This document shows, piece after piece, positions 1 through 5,383 of a stretch of DNA of 5,864 nucleotides. The notes beneath the pieces are model-generated. The model saw nothing but the letters and a program-made list of their open reading frames with translations, did no database searches and was not told where the DNA came from. Made by a program: the position numbers and the translations under genes. The DNA is from Spirosoma sp. Lineage in GTDB: Bacteria > Bacteroidota > Bacteroidia > Cytophagales > Spirosomataceae. How positions within the stretch are numbered: the first letter of the stretch is position 1; every line of letters begins with the position of its first letter. Location: positions 1 to 5,864 of the forward strand of contig JAQBNX010000653.1 in NCBI GenBank assembly GCA_028288385.1, in the 5' to 3' direction.

Positions 1-1599
1 TATTCCTTCTGTCGTAGTAAATCCAACTGTGTAACCTGCCTGCTTTACCAGATGCCGGGTAAGCCGGGTCGTGGTTGTTTTTCCATTCGTACCCGTAATG
101 GCAATGATTGGTATACGGCCGTTGCCCGAGTCTGCAGGGATGGGCATCCCTGCAGGCAACAGGGGACTCGTGTCTGGAAAGAGCATATCAGCTATCGCTT
201 TACCGACATTATGTGGGTGGCCCTCTGATGGGTGTGTATGCATTCGCAACCCTGGCCCGGCATTCACTTCAATCACGACTGCGCCCGATGAACGAACAGG
301 ACGTGTGACATCCTTGGCAATCAAATCAATGCCACATATATCCAGGCCAATGATTCGAGCTATACGTTCGGCCATTAATCTGATCTCAGGATGCACCCGA
401 TCGGTCATATCCACCGAGGTGCCCCCCGTACTAAGATTAGCGGTCTTCTTCAGGAATAGCTCCCGTCCAGCCTCCAGGATAGAGTCAGGCGAAAGGCTGT
501 GTTCGCCCAAAAGGCTTAGAGTTGCCTGGTCGAGATTAATTTTTGTCAACAGATTTACGTGCCCGTCTCCACGCCGGGGGTCGCGGTTCACTTCATCAAC
601 GAGTTGCTGGATTGTCGATGAGCCGTCGCCAACAACCCGGGCTGGAACACGCCGGGCAACGGCGCAGAGTTTAAAATCGATCACCAGTAATCGGTAGTCA
701 TCGCCTTGGGCATATTGCTCAACCAATACGGCATCACCATGCTCCTTTGCCAGCAGAAAGGCGTTGAAAAGCGTCTCCACCGTTTGAATGTTGGTCGTTA
801 CGCCCCGGCCATGATTGCCATCCAGTGGTTTAACGACAAGTGGAAAGTCAAGGCGCCGGAGTATATCTTCGAGATCGCTTTCCGAGTATATCACTTCGCC
901 CATGGGAACCGGGATGTTGGCCTGCTCTAGTCTGCGCTTTGTCTCATCTTTGTCAGCGGCTAACTCAACGGCAATGTTACTGGTCTGGCTACTAACGGCT
1001 GCCTGTATACGCTTTTGTTTGACGCCATAACCTAGCTGAACCGTTGAGTGGGCGTCGAGCCGGGTGTAGGGAATGCCTTTATCTATGCAGGCATTAACGA
1101 TGGCCGTCGTACTGGGACCTAACCGGTCGGTTTCGTATAGTTGATTTAAGAAGGCAATATCGGCCTTGAGATCATAGTCCTGCCCATTGACCAGTGCCTG
1201 GGCGATCCTGACGGCGCAATGAGCTGCGTGAAGACCAGCCCGCTCCTCCTGATAGGCAAAAACAACATTATATACGCCATACTCGCCTGTACTGCGGGTG
1301 CGGCCAAAGCCGCAATCGCTGCCTGCCAGTGTCTGAATTTCCAGTGCAATGTGTTCGATGATGTGACCCATCCAGGTACCTCGCTCCACCCGGTAAAAAA
1401 AACCGCCCGGCCTGCCTTCCGAACATTCATGGCTGTACAGACTGGGAATAAGCGTCTTTAGTCGTTCATAGAACCCATTAATTTTGTTTGAGGGATACTC
1501 CTCTAGTTCTTCCAGGTCTAATCGCATGAGAATTAACTTGTGGCGTCTAATAGACCAGTAGTTAGGCCCTTTTAGGTCCCGGATATCAATAATTTTCAT
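1..1599 (-). CDS. cphA: Cyanophycin synthetase, N-terminal 533 residues (cut by left window edge)
   Basis: CphA polymerises aspartate and arginine into cyanophycin (multi-L-arginyl-poly-L-aspartate), a cytoplasmic storage granule, using ATP. The minus frame is open without a stop from ATG 1599 to the window edge. Seen in order: an N domain (about residues 1-165) with HIIEH at 79-83; an ATP-grasp domain (about 200-470) with KPLDGNHGRGV at 257-267, GDGSSTIQQL at 324-333, the DPRRG segment near 340-344 and the metal-site strand EVNAGPGLRMHTHP at 444-457; then the start of a Mur-ligase-like domain with the P-loop GTNGKTTT at 503-510. In the family the ATP-grasp domain adds Asp to the backbone and the Mur-like domain adds Arg to its side chain. 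Family members are roughly 870-900 residues, so about 340 are missing at the C end. The leader is A-rich without a Shine-Dalgarno sequence. The gene is clearly GC-richer than the DNA upstream. No cyanophycinase is visible here; it may lie outside the window. Confidence 0.97.
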   Translation of the reverse strand, partial: MKIIDIRDLKGPNYWSIRRHKLILMRLDLEELEEYPSNKINGFYERLKTLIPSLYSHECSEGRPGGFFYRVERGTWMGHIIEHIALEIQTLAGSDCGFGRTRSTGEYGVYNVVFAYQEERAGLHAAHCAVRIAQALVNGQDYDLKADIAFLNQLYETDRLGPSTTAIVNACIDKGIPYTRLDAHSTVQLGYGVKQKRIQAAVSSQTSNIAVELAADKDETKRRLEQANIPVPMGEVIYSESDLEDILRRLDFPLVVKPLDGNHGRGVTTNIQTVETLFNAFLLAKEHGDAVLVEQYAQGDDYRLLVIDFKLCAVARRVPARVVGDGSSTIQQLVDEVNRDPRRGDGHVNLLTKINLDQATLSLLGEHSLSPDSILEAGRELFLKKTANLSTGGTSVDMTDRVHPEIRLMAERIARIIGLDICGIDLIAKDVTRPVRSSGAVVIEVNAGPGLRMHTHPSEGHPHNVGKAIADMLFPDTSPLLPAGMPIPADSGNGRIPIIAITGTNGKTTTTRLTRHLVKQAGYTVGFTTTEGI

Positions 1600-1616
1600 A
1601 ACTGATTTTTATTTCT

Positions 1617-1627
1617 GCTTCGGTTCA
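1617..1627. repeat. Direct repeat copy 1 (GCTTCGGTTCA)
   Basis: This 11-bp sequence recurs exactly at 1893-1903, 276 bases away in the same orientation. It lies 18 bases before the cphA start codon. In a stretch of 300 bases an exact 11-mer repeat is expected by chance about once in a hundred cases. It could mark the edges of an inserted or duplicated segment, or be chance. Confidence 0.45.
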
Positions 1628-1740
1628 GCGCCTAGACAGTTCTTACTATGGTATTACTATTTCCGCCTTTATACACATATTGAGTTGTATCGTTCAGCTT
1701 AAACCGACTATAATGAGGTAATGGTCATAGTTATCTTAAC

Positions 1741-1760
1741 TAGCTTGAATTCACAAGCTA
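1741..1760. repeat. 20-bp inverted repeat (TAGCTTG-N6-CAAGCTA)
   Basis: Perfect 7-bp arms at 1741-1747 and 1754-1760 flank a 6-base centre. Neither strand has a T-run after it, so it is not an intrinsic terminator. It lies about 140 bases upstream of the cphA start and could be a regulator binding site or a small RNA hairpin. Confidence 0.4.
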
Positions 1761-1892
1761 TGCTAAAGCCTTTTGTCTATTCATACTATAGTTAATACTT
1801 TTTAGTATATACACAGTAGACGGAAGGCCATTAGACTCTTCTGAACACTTTTAAGATTATAAAGCAGTTAATTGGATAAAAGAGATTACTTA

Positions 1893-1903
1893 GCTTCGGT
1901 TCA
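1893..1903. repeat. Direct repeat copy 2 (GCTTCGGTTCA)
   Basis: Second exact copy of the 11-mer at 1617-1627. On the minus strand it reads TGAACCGAAGC, and its first three bases are the stop codon of the short open frame at 1901-1993. Confidence 0.45.
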
Positions 1904-1993
1904 CTTGGCTGCCAACTGCTTGATATAGGTACGTTTTACCCTGAGAAAGTTGTAGTGGTTTAAGTCGGGGTTACTTTCCAATACAGAATGTAA
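1901..1993 (-). pseudogene. Possible remnant: C-terminal tail of a lost minus-strand gene
   Basis: A minus-strand frame of 30 sense codons ends in TGA at 1901-1903 and contains NPDLNHYNFLRVKRTYIKQL. The peptide has the look of a real protein end: mixed polar and hydrophobic residues, basic amphipathic helix character, and non-repetitive composition. It has no ATG and is preceded by an in-frame stop (TAA, 1994-1996), so it cannot be an intact gene. I do not recognise the family. It may be the surviving 3' end of a gene that once stood directly upstream of cphA. A chance open stretch of this size in random DNA is quite possible, so confidence is low. Confidence 0.22.
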
Positions 1994-2050
1994 TTACTTA
2001 ATATAACGTGTTGACTACTAGATATTTAATCAAAAAATATCAAACTGAAG

Positions 2051-2097
2051 GTACAAATAGTGTACAAAATCTACAAACTGCTTGGATAAAGCAGGTT
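2051..2097 (-). terminator. Probable terminator of the HEPN gene (two hairpins)
   Basis: About 45 bases after the stop codon of the HEPN gene the minus strand forms CTGCTT-TATCC-AAGCAG (2094-2078), extendable by an AA/TT pair beyond one mismatch, followed by a T-rich run. Immediately after comes a second hairpin with perfect 5-bp arms, GTACA/TGTAC (2065-2051), followed by more T-rich sequence. The position and the T-rich tail fit an intrinsic terminator, though the stem is only moderately GC-rich. Confidence 0.5.
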
Positions 2098-2137
2098 CAA
2101 TAGTGTAACCCTTGCATCCTATTAAATCATAAATTCT

Positions 2138-3367
2138 CTACTTATACCTCTGTTGAATTACCCATGCATCTAATTCTTTAATTGTTTTAATTTTGGAAAG
2201 TTCTTTATCAATAAGTAAAGTAAGGATTGCCTGATGGCAAAGAAAGAAAGCCTTTATGCAATCACTGCGTAGTATATTTTTAGCTCCCCCGTGAGCGATA
2301 GCGGAGCGTTTTCGGTAAACTTCCTTAAACATATCCACTACTTTCACTCGGTTTGATACATCTTCAGCAATAATAAAAGCCAGCCAATCACCAATTTGGC
2401 TAATGATTGAAGGGGTGATAATACCTTCGCTATCCATTTTTAAGAGTCCTTCTAAAGCAAAAACAAACTCGACTAGGGCTTTTTTCATGTCAAGTTCCCG
2501 TATTGCCTGACCTGCCCACTCTACAGCAGTTAATATCCTTCTTTCAATATCAGTTTTAGCTTGGTAAGGTTTGGTAATTAGACTCCATAGCTCACCTGTT
2601 CCATTTTCCTGGCTGTTATAACTCTCATCATCTAAATTGACGGGCACACTCACGGTTAAATTTTCATTCGTTGATATGACTGTCTTCCCATTATGCAATA
2701 GTGTACTAATACCTCTCGGCTCGGTAAATTGAAATATACCAGGACATTTTATATGGTTTAAATCGCCGATTACATAGGAGAGTACATTTTCAAAAGATCG
2801 AAAATAAGATTCTGATAATTCCTTTGCCTTTTCGCTATCACGGGCAACAACTTTCAACCCAATAAGATATGGAGAATCAAGATTTTCTAAATAGGTCTCT
2901 GGGTGTTCTCTAACGTACTTATAATCTTTAATTAATTTGTTTTTTATTATGTCCGCATTATAAATACAGAATGGGCCTAATTCGAGTTTATCGGAAAGAA
3001 TTTTAACACCATAAAGGGGGCAGAATCTTTCGTATGTTTGCACTTCTAAAGCTAAGAGACTGGAATACAAAGTTTTGGCATCGGCCGGGGTACAATCCCT
3101 CTGCTCTTCAAACAAATTTTGTAGTAATCTAACAAGCGCTTTGTTAAATTCTTTTTCAGATATTGTATCTTGAATATTTTTAAAATTAAGCAGTTTAGCA
3201 ACTATACTTTCATATGATTTATCCGTATCACGACCAATAAATGAAATTGATTGAGACCCCGCATTAAATATCTTCGTGCTGTCATTTAGAAAACTATCCG
3301 TCTCACCACTTCGCGCAATTGATTTCAGAGCACTTATTTCTTTTGTTATATTCTTGTATTCTACCAT
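2138..3367 (-). CDS. ApeA-like HEPN-domain protein (putative RNase, candidate defence gene)
   Basis: This 409-residue cytoplasmic protein has no signal peptide or membrane segment. The C-terminal part (about 270-390) is helical and carries the HEPN signature Rx4H as RSAIAH at 354-359, followed by GG. Ahead of it lie the helix around 276-291 (RRILTAVEWAGQAIRE) and the FALEGLL helix at 303-309, an arrangement I associate with the ApeA-like HEPN family. HEPN Rx4-6H sites form metal-independent RNase centres in dimers, and ApeA-type proteins act in anti-phage defence by abortive infection. Residues 1-265 match no domain I recognise and may be the sensor. The ATG at 3367 is the first usable start, and no Shine-Dalgarno sequence is seen. 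The gene stands alone and divergent from 3453, and is much more AT-rich than cphA (sampled lines 15, 29 and 19 G+C per 60 bases against 38 and 30), suggesting acquisition. The HEPN call is firm; a defence role is inferred. Confidence 0.85.
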   Translation of the reverse strand: MVEYKNITKEISALKSIARSGETDSFLNDSTKIFNAGSQSISFIGRDTDKSYESIVAKLLNFKNIQDTISEKEFNKALVRLLQNLFEEQRDCTPADAKTLYSSLLALEVQTYERFCPLYGVKILSDKLELGPFCIYNADIIKNKLIKDYKYVREHPETYLENLDSPYLIGLKVVARDSEKAKELSESYFRSFENVLSYVIGDLNHIKCPGIFQFTEPRGISTLLHNGKTVISTNENLTVSVPVNLDDESYNSQENGTGELWSLITKPYQAKTDIERRILTAVEWAGQAIRELDMKKALVEFVFALEGLLKMDSEGIITPSIISQIGDWLAFIIAEDVSNRVKVVDMFKEVYRKRSAIAHGGAKNILRSDCIKAFFLCHQAILTLLIDKELSKIKTIKELDAWVIQQRYK

Positions 3368-3401
3368 ATCTTCATTAATACCGTTTCTTATATAAAGTGC
3401 T

Positions 3402-3430
3402 CATTGTATGACGTGTCCGGTATTACAATG
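3402..3430. promoter_or_regulatory. Inverted repeat in the divergent intergenic region (possible operator)
   Basis: Perfect 7-bp arms CATTGTA (3402-3408) and TACAATG (3424-3430) are separated by 15 bases. The element lies between the divergent HEPN gene (start 3367) and the small membrane ORF (start 3453), 35 bases upstream of the first. Half-sites spaced about two helical turns apart are typical of a dimeric regulator, so it may control one or both genes. No clear TTTG/TAnnTTTG promoter could be assigned on either strand. Confidence 0.4.
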
Positions 3431-3452
3431 TAGTTCCTCATGCTATAAAGGT

Positions 3453-3560
3453 ATGGCTTATCGCCCTGCTTCTAATTACGGAGTGCTGGAAGTTGGAAGC
3501 TCTACCGCTTACGAAGTATTATTGGGTGTAGCCGTGCTTATTTTTATCATTGCCATATGA
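3453..3560 (+). CDS. Small membrane protein (35 residues), coupled to the SH3 gene
   Basis: An open frame from ATG 3453 encodes a polar N-terminal half (MAYRPASNYG, then VLEVGSSTAYE) and a C-terminal hydrophobic stretch (residues 22-35, LLGVAVLIFIIAI) long enough for a short membrane anchor. Its TGA stop (3558-3560) overlaps the ATG of the next gene as ATGA, the classic layout for translational coupling. AAAGG sits just before the ATG, rather too close for a normal ribosome binding site. An in-frame ATG at 3408 would give 50 residues but lies inside the inverted repeat, so the shorter form is preferred. I know no family for it. It could be a real miniprotein, a leader peptide controlling the downstream gene, or a chance frame. 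Confidence 0.45.
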   Translation: MAYRPASNYGVLEVGSSTAYEVLLGVAVLIFIIAI

Positions 3561-4402
3561 TGAAACGACTACGATTCTTCCGACTCCTTGTCTTATGCCT
3601 ACTTTACGCGCAGGCGGGTACTGAACTGTTTGCTCAAGTTCATGTGAGAGGGCATTTTCGTAGCAATGGCACTTACGTTCAACCGTACGAACGAACCAGA
3701 CCTAACCATACTATCACAGACAACTACAGCTACCCTGGAAACTATAACCCCAACACAGGCAAGATCACTGGAGGTAATGTTTATAACCCACCGCCTACTT
3801 ATAGTGGCTACCCTACAGTTGTTCCATCACCAAGTTATAGTGGCTACCCAACTGTCATTGACTTAAATGAGGGTCCTAAGACACCCATTACACCTGTTAA
3901 AACTAATTATGACGCTCCTACCACCACAAGGAGGCAAAGCATCCCAACCAGCCCCCCTGTTGAAACCTTTATATTCGTCAATTCGGTATCGGTTAAAACT
4001 GCCTCATACGCGGGCATGCGTGAGTATCCTTCGCTTGACCGGACTGCATTTGTATGGGTACCATCAGGTAGTATGGTGAAATTAATAGGACAGTGTGAGT
4101 TCTTTTATTATGTTACTTTTAACAATCAAGTTGGTTATTTACACTTTTCAAATATTGATTCCAACTATGATGCTTTTCTTGCCCACAATTACCAAAGCAT
4201 GAAGTTATCTGCTGGGGTTATAAGTAACTCTCCGTTAAAAGAGTCACCTTCCTACACTTCAAAAACGGTTTATTTAATTCCAGCAGGGGCTGTTGTTAAG
4301 ATTACAAAATATAGTGATTCATATTGGCAAGCAGAGGTTAACGGCCATAATGGCTATTTGGGTACTGCGTATGTTGAATCTACGTCCGCATTAAATCCTT
4401 AA
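3557..4402 (+). CDS. Secreted protein with two SH3-like domains
   Basis: This 281-residue protein is exported. Basic residues MMKRLRFFR precede a hydrophobic core, and LFA-Q (24-27) is a likely signal-peptidase I site. The mature N end (28-73) carries HVRGHFRSNGTYV and YPGNYNPNTGK, a motif found in many secreted bacterial proteins of unknown function. Next is a Pro/Thr/Tyr-rich linker (about 74-135) with a 12-residue tandem duplication around YSGYPTV. Two SH3-like (SH3b) domains follow, about 141-200 (with GYLHFSNI) and 214-275 (with GYLGTAYV); each has the GYL-containing final strand. Bacterial SH3b domains commonly bind peptidoglycan or peptide ligands, so a periplasmic or cell-surface binding role is likely. 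No catalytic domain is seen. The start is ATG 3557 (or 3560), overlapping the stop of the small membrane frame. The family call is good; the precise role is unknown. Confidence 0.88.
   Translation: MMKRLRFFRLLVLCLLYAQAGTELFAQVHVRGHFRSNGTYVQPYERTRPNHTITDNYSYPGNYNPNTGKITGGNVYNPPPTYSGYPTVVPSPSYSGYPTVIDLNEGPKTPITPVKTNYDAPTTTRRQSIPTSPPVETFIFVNSVSVKTASYAGMREYPSLDRTAFVWVPSGSMVKLIGQCEFFYYVTFNNQVGYLHFSNIDSNYDAFLAHNYQSMKLSAGVISNSPLKESPSYTSKTVYLIPAGAVVKITKYSDSYWQAEVNGHNGYLGTAYVESTSALNP
3799..3849 (+). repeat. 36-bp-period imperfect tandem duplication within the SH3 gene linker
   Basis: TTATAGTGGCTACCC occurs at 3799-3813 and again at 3835-3849, a period of 36 bases or 12 codons. Both copies encode YSGYPTV in the low-complexity linker. 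The surrounding bases have diverged mostly at silent or conservative positions, suggesting an older in-frame duplication. Confidence 0.75.
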
Positions 4403-4433
4403 ATGGCAAGCTGTTAATACTTACTTGTAAACG

Positions 4434-4463
4434 AAAACGCCCAACCTCGACGGAAGGGCGTTT
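4434..4463. terminator. Bidirectional intrinsic terminator between convergent genes
   Basis: AAACGCCC (4435-4442) pairs perfectly with GGGCGTTT (4456-4463) across a 13-base loop. It lies 32 bases after the SH3 gene stop and 20 bases from the stop of the convergent 84-residue gene. On the minus strand the stem is followed by TTTTCGTTT; on the plus strand the T-run is the stem's own TTTAT. It can therefore serve both genes, and looks stronger for the minus direction. Confidence 0.75.
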
Positions 4464-4482
4464 ATCGTGTCGGGTAGGGTTA

Positions 4483-4737
4483 CTATTTGGAATACTCAAT
4501 TAAAGCAACCATAAGTTCTGAATGGACTTCCTGTAGCCAACCCAGCCGTTTTTTTGTGTCGGGTGGGGTCGGCTGAAAAGATGTGTCGGCGGCTTCTTTG
4601 GTCGCTCTCTCGATCAGGGTTTCGATGCGGGAGCTTATCGCCCAATGGATTTCTTGGACCATAACAGAGTTGTGGAGTTCAAGCCGGATAATGGTTGGCG
4701 CAGTTGCGCCGTTAGATTGTTGGGAGTTAATTTGCAT
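4483..4737 (-). CDS. Hypothetical protein, 84 residues
   Basis: A small soluble protein of no family I recognise. Residues 1-16 are polar and probably flexible. About 17-50 (from IRLELHNSVM to IERATKEA) and 62-84 (KKRLGWLQEVHSELMVALIEYSK) look like amphipathic helices joined by a Pro-rich turn (FQPTPPDT). No signal peptide, membrane segment, Cys/His cluster or catalytic motif is visible. ATG 4737 follows an A-rich leader (GTTAAAACA), normal for Bacteroidota. It is the last gene of a same-strand run with the XRE regulator, 74 bases downstream of that gene's stop, with a hairpin in the gap. The frame is followed closely by a good terminator, which supports it being a real gene. Confidence 0.6.
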   Translation of the reverse strand: MQINSQQSNGATAPTIIRLELHNSVMVQEIHWAISSRIETLIERATKEAADTSFQPTPPDTKKRLGWLQEVHSELMVALIEYSK

Positions 4738-4763
4738 TGTTTTAACTGTTTAAGTGAAACACT

Positions 4764-4809
4764 ACCCCTCCGCTACGGTCGCCAAACTTCAGCGTTGGGG
4801 TTTTTCTTT
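4764..4809 (+). terminator. Terminator-like hairpin facing the plus strand, in the leader of the 84-residue gene
   Basis: ACCCC (4764-4768) pairs with GGGGT (4797-4801), and inside a TC/TT mismatch CGCT (4771-4774) pairs with AGCG (4791-4794). The plus strand then runs TTTTTCTTT. This has the form of an intrinsic terminator for plus-strand transcription, but no plus-strand gene ends here. On the minus strand it would be a hairpin between the XRE gene and the 84-residue gene without a T-run. It could block antisense readthrough into the regulator operon or act as a processing or attenuation hairpin. Confidence 0.5.
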
Positions 4810-4811
4810 GG

Positions 4812-5084
4812 TCAATTTCCTTCTACTTCACTCGCGGGCACGTCAATGTCCTTTAGTGAATAATCGTGGCCTGTGAGGTCATTTACTGCGGCCAGAATGC
4901 AGAATAGGTAGTCCAGGTGGGGAGGGAATCGCCCGCTGAGTAGCCGCGTGATGCTTGGTCTTAGATAACCGGTCTTATCGGCAATGGCCTGGTGGGTGAT
5001 CCCACAGTCAGCAACAAGCTTACCGAGTTTGCGGCAAACCTGTTGCGTCTGTGATTTGGATAGCTTGGAGAACTCTTCTTTCAT
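4812..5084 (-). CDS. XRE-type helix-turn-helix transcriptional regulator
   Basis: This 90-residue protein is a single Cro/C1-type DNA-binding domain with a short tail. Helix 1 covers about 13-27 (TQQVCRKLGKLVADC). The helix-turn-helix is THQAIADKTGYLRPSITRLLSG at 30-51, with the recognition helix around 41-49. A further helix (DYLFCILAAVN, 58-68) supplies the hydrophobic core. Residues 70-90 form a short acidic tail without an enzyme or protease domain. Such proteins act as dimeric repressors, often of their own operon. The ATG at 5084 lies one base after the stop of the upstream gene (TAAAATG), so the two are almost certainly co-translated. A promoter with an embedded palindrome upstream of that pair (5384-5415) is a likely target. 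The arrangement resembles toxin-first TA operons such as higBA, but the partner does not look like HigB. Confidence 0.85.
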   Translation of the reverse strand: MKEEFSKLSKSQTQQVCRKLGKLVADCGITHQAIADKTGYLRPSITRLLSGRFPPHLDYLFCILAAVNDLTGHDYSLKDIDVPASEVEGN

Positions 5085-5085
5085 T

Positions 5086-5322
5086 TTACCGTGCCACCTG
5101 CACGTTTACAGGCTCGTTCAGCGATAACTTAGCCCTGACTATTGCCTCTCCATGTGAGGTTCCGGTTCGACGGTCGAAGAGGTAGTGATACATCAGGAAC
5201 TTTCCGATGTGGCAGGCATAGCCGCCCTTCTCAGTCAAATTTAACAGGTCGTCAATTTCCGATGGGAACATGACGAACAGTTGCCGGTCGGCTGCTTCTT
5301 CGGTAATGTCTTTCGCTTTCAT
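5086..5322 (-). CDS. Hypothetical protein, 78 residues, coupled to the XRE regulator
   Basis: A small soluble protein beginning MKAKDITEEAADRQLF. The central part contains FPSEIDDLLNLTEKGGYACHIGKFLMYHYLFDRRTG in two parts: an acidic helix (about 20-31), then a Gly turn and an aromatic-rich segment (34-50). The C end (58-78) is basic and beta-like (AIVRAKLSLNEPVNVQV). I recognise no family; there is no RelE/HigB, PIN, HEPN or HTH signature. The frame continues upstream to an ATG at 5394, but that codon lies upstream of the predicted -7 element at 5384-5391, so the ATG at 5322 is preferred. Its stop is followed after one base by the regulator's ATG. The pairing suggests a toxin, anti-repressor or regulator accessory protein, but nothing in the sequence proves any of these. 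Confidence 0.65.
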   Translation of the reverse strand: MKAKDITEEAADRQLFVMFPSEIDDLLNLTEKGGYACHIGKFLMYHYLFDRRTGTSHGEAIVRAKLSLNEPVNVQVAR

Positions 5323-5383
5323 TGGTAAATGTGCGGTGATTATAGAGTTGCCCCCTCTTTTAGTTACAGTATGAAAGTAATGT

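Larger units (their letters stand above)
1600..2137. other. AT-rich intergenic region between cphA and the HEPN gene
   Basis: About 540 bases lie between the 5' end of cphA and the 3' end of the HEPN gene, both on the minus strand. All frames are broken by frequent stops and I see no intact gene. It should contain the cphA promoter, but I found no good TTTG/TAnnTTTG pair upstream of 1599. It holds hairpins at 2051-2065 and 2078-2094, a 20-bp palindrome at 1741-1760, an 11-bp direct repeat (1617-1627 and 1893-1903) and a possible gene tail at 1901-1993, listed separately. The length and composition suggest a scar of insertion or gene decay rather than a compact leader; that is inference. Confidence 0.6.

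Noticed and set aside
71..1030. Several plus-strand open frames of 66-208 codons
   Set aside because: They lie antisense to cphA, whose minus frame is continuous with all expected domain motifs; the plus products have Arg/Ser/Pro-rich composition typical of shadow frames.
1146..1461. Open frames on both strands (94 codons minus, 80 codons plus)
   Set aside because: Both are out-of-frame shadows of the N-terminal domain of cphA.
3408..3452. Upstream in-frame ATG extending the small membrane frame to 50 residues
   Set aside because: The ATG lies within one arm of the inverted repeat and the added residues (MTCPVLQCSSS...) are low-complexity; the ATG at 3453 leaves room for a promoter. Not fully excluded.
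3666..4079. Two plus-strand frames of 66 and 70 codons inside the SH3 gene
   Set aside because: They are in another frame of a gene with a clear signal peptide and SH3 domains.
4467..4569. Imperfect 14-bp direct repeat GTGTCGGGT(A/G)GGGT at 4467-4480 and 4556-4569
   Set aside because: One copy is in coding sequence and one just past the stop codon; there is no associated structure, and G-rich similarity of this size may be chance.
4645..4863. Plus-strand frame of 72 codons
   Set aside because: It spans the hairpin and overlaps two minus-strand genes; its product shows no domain or leader.
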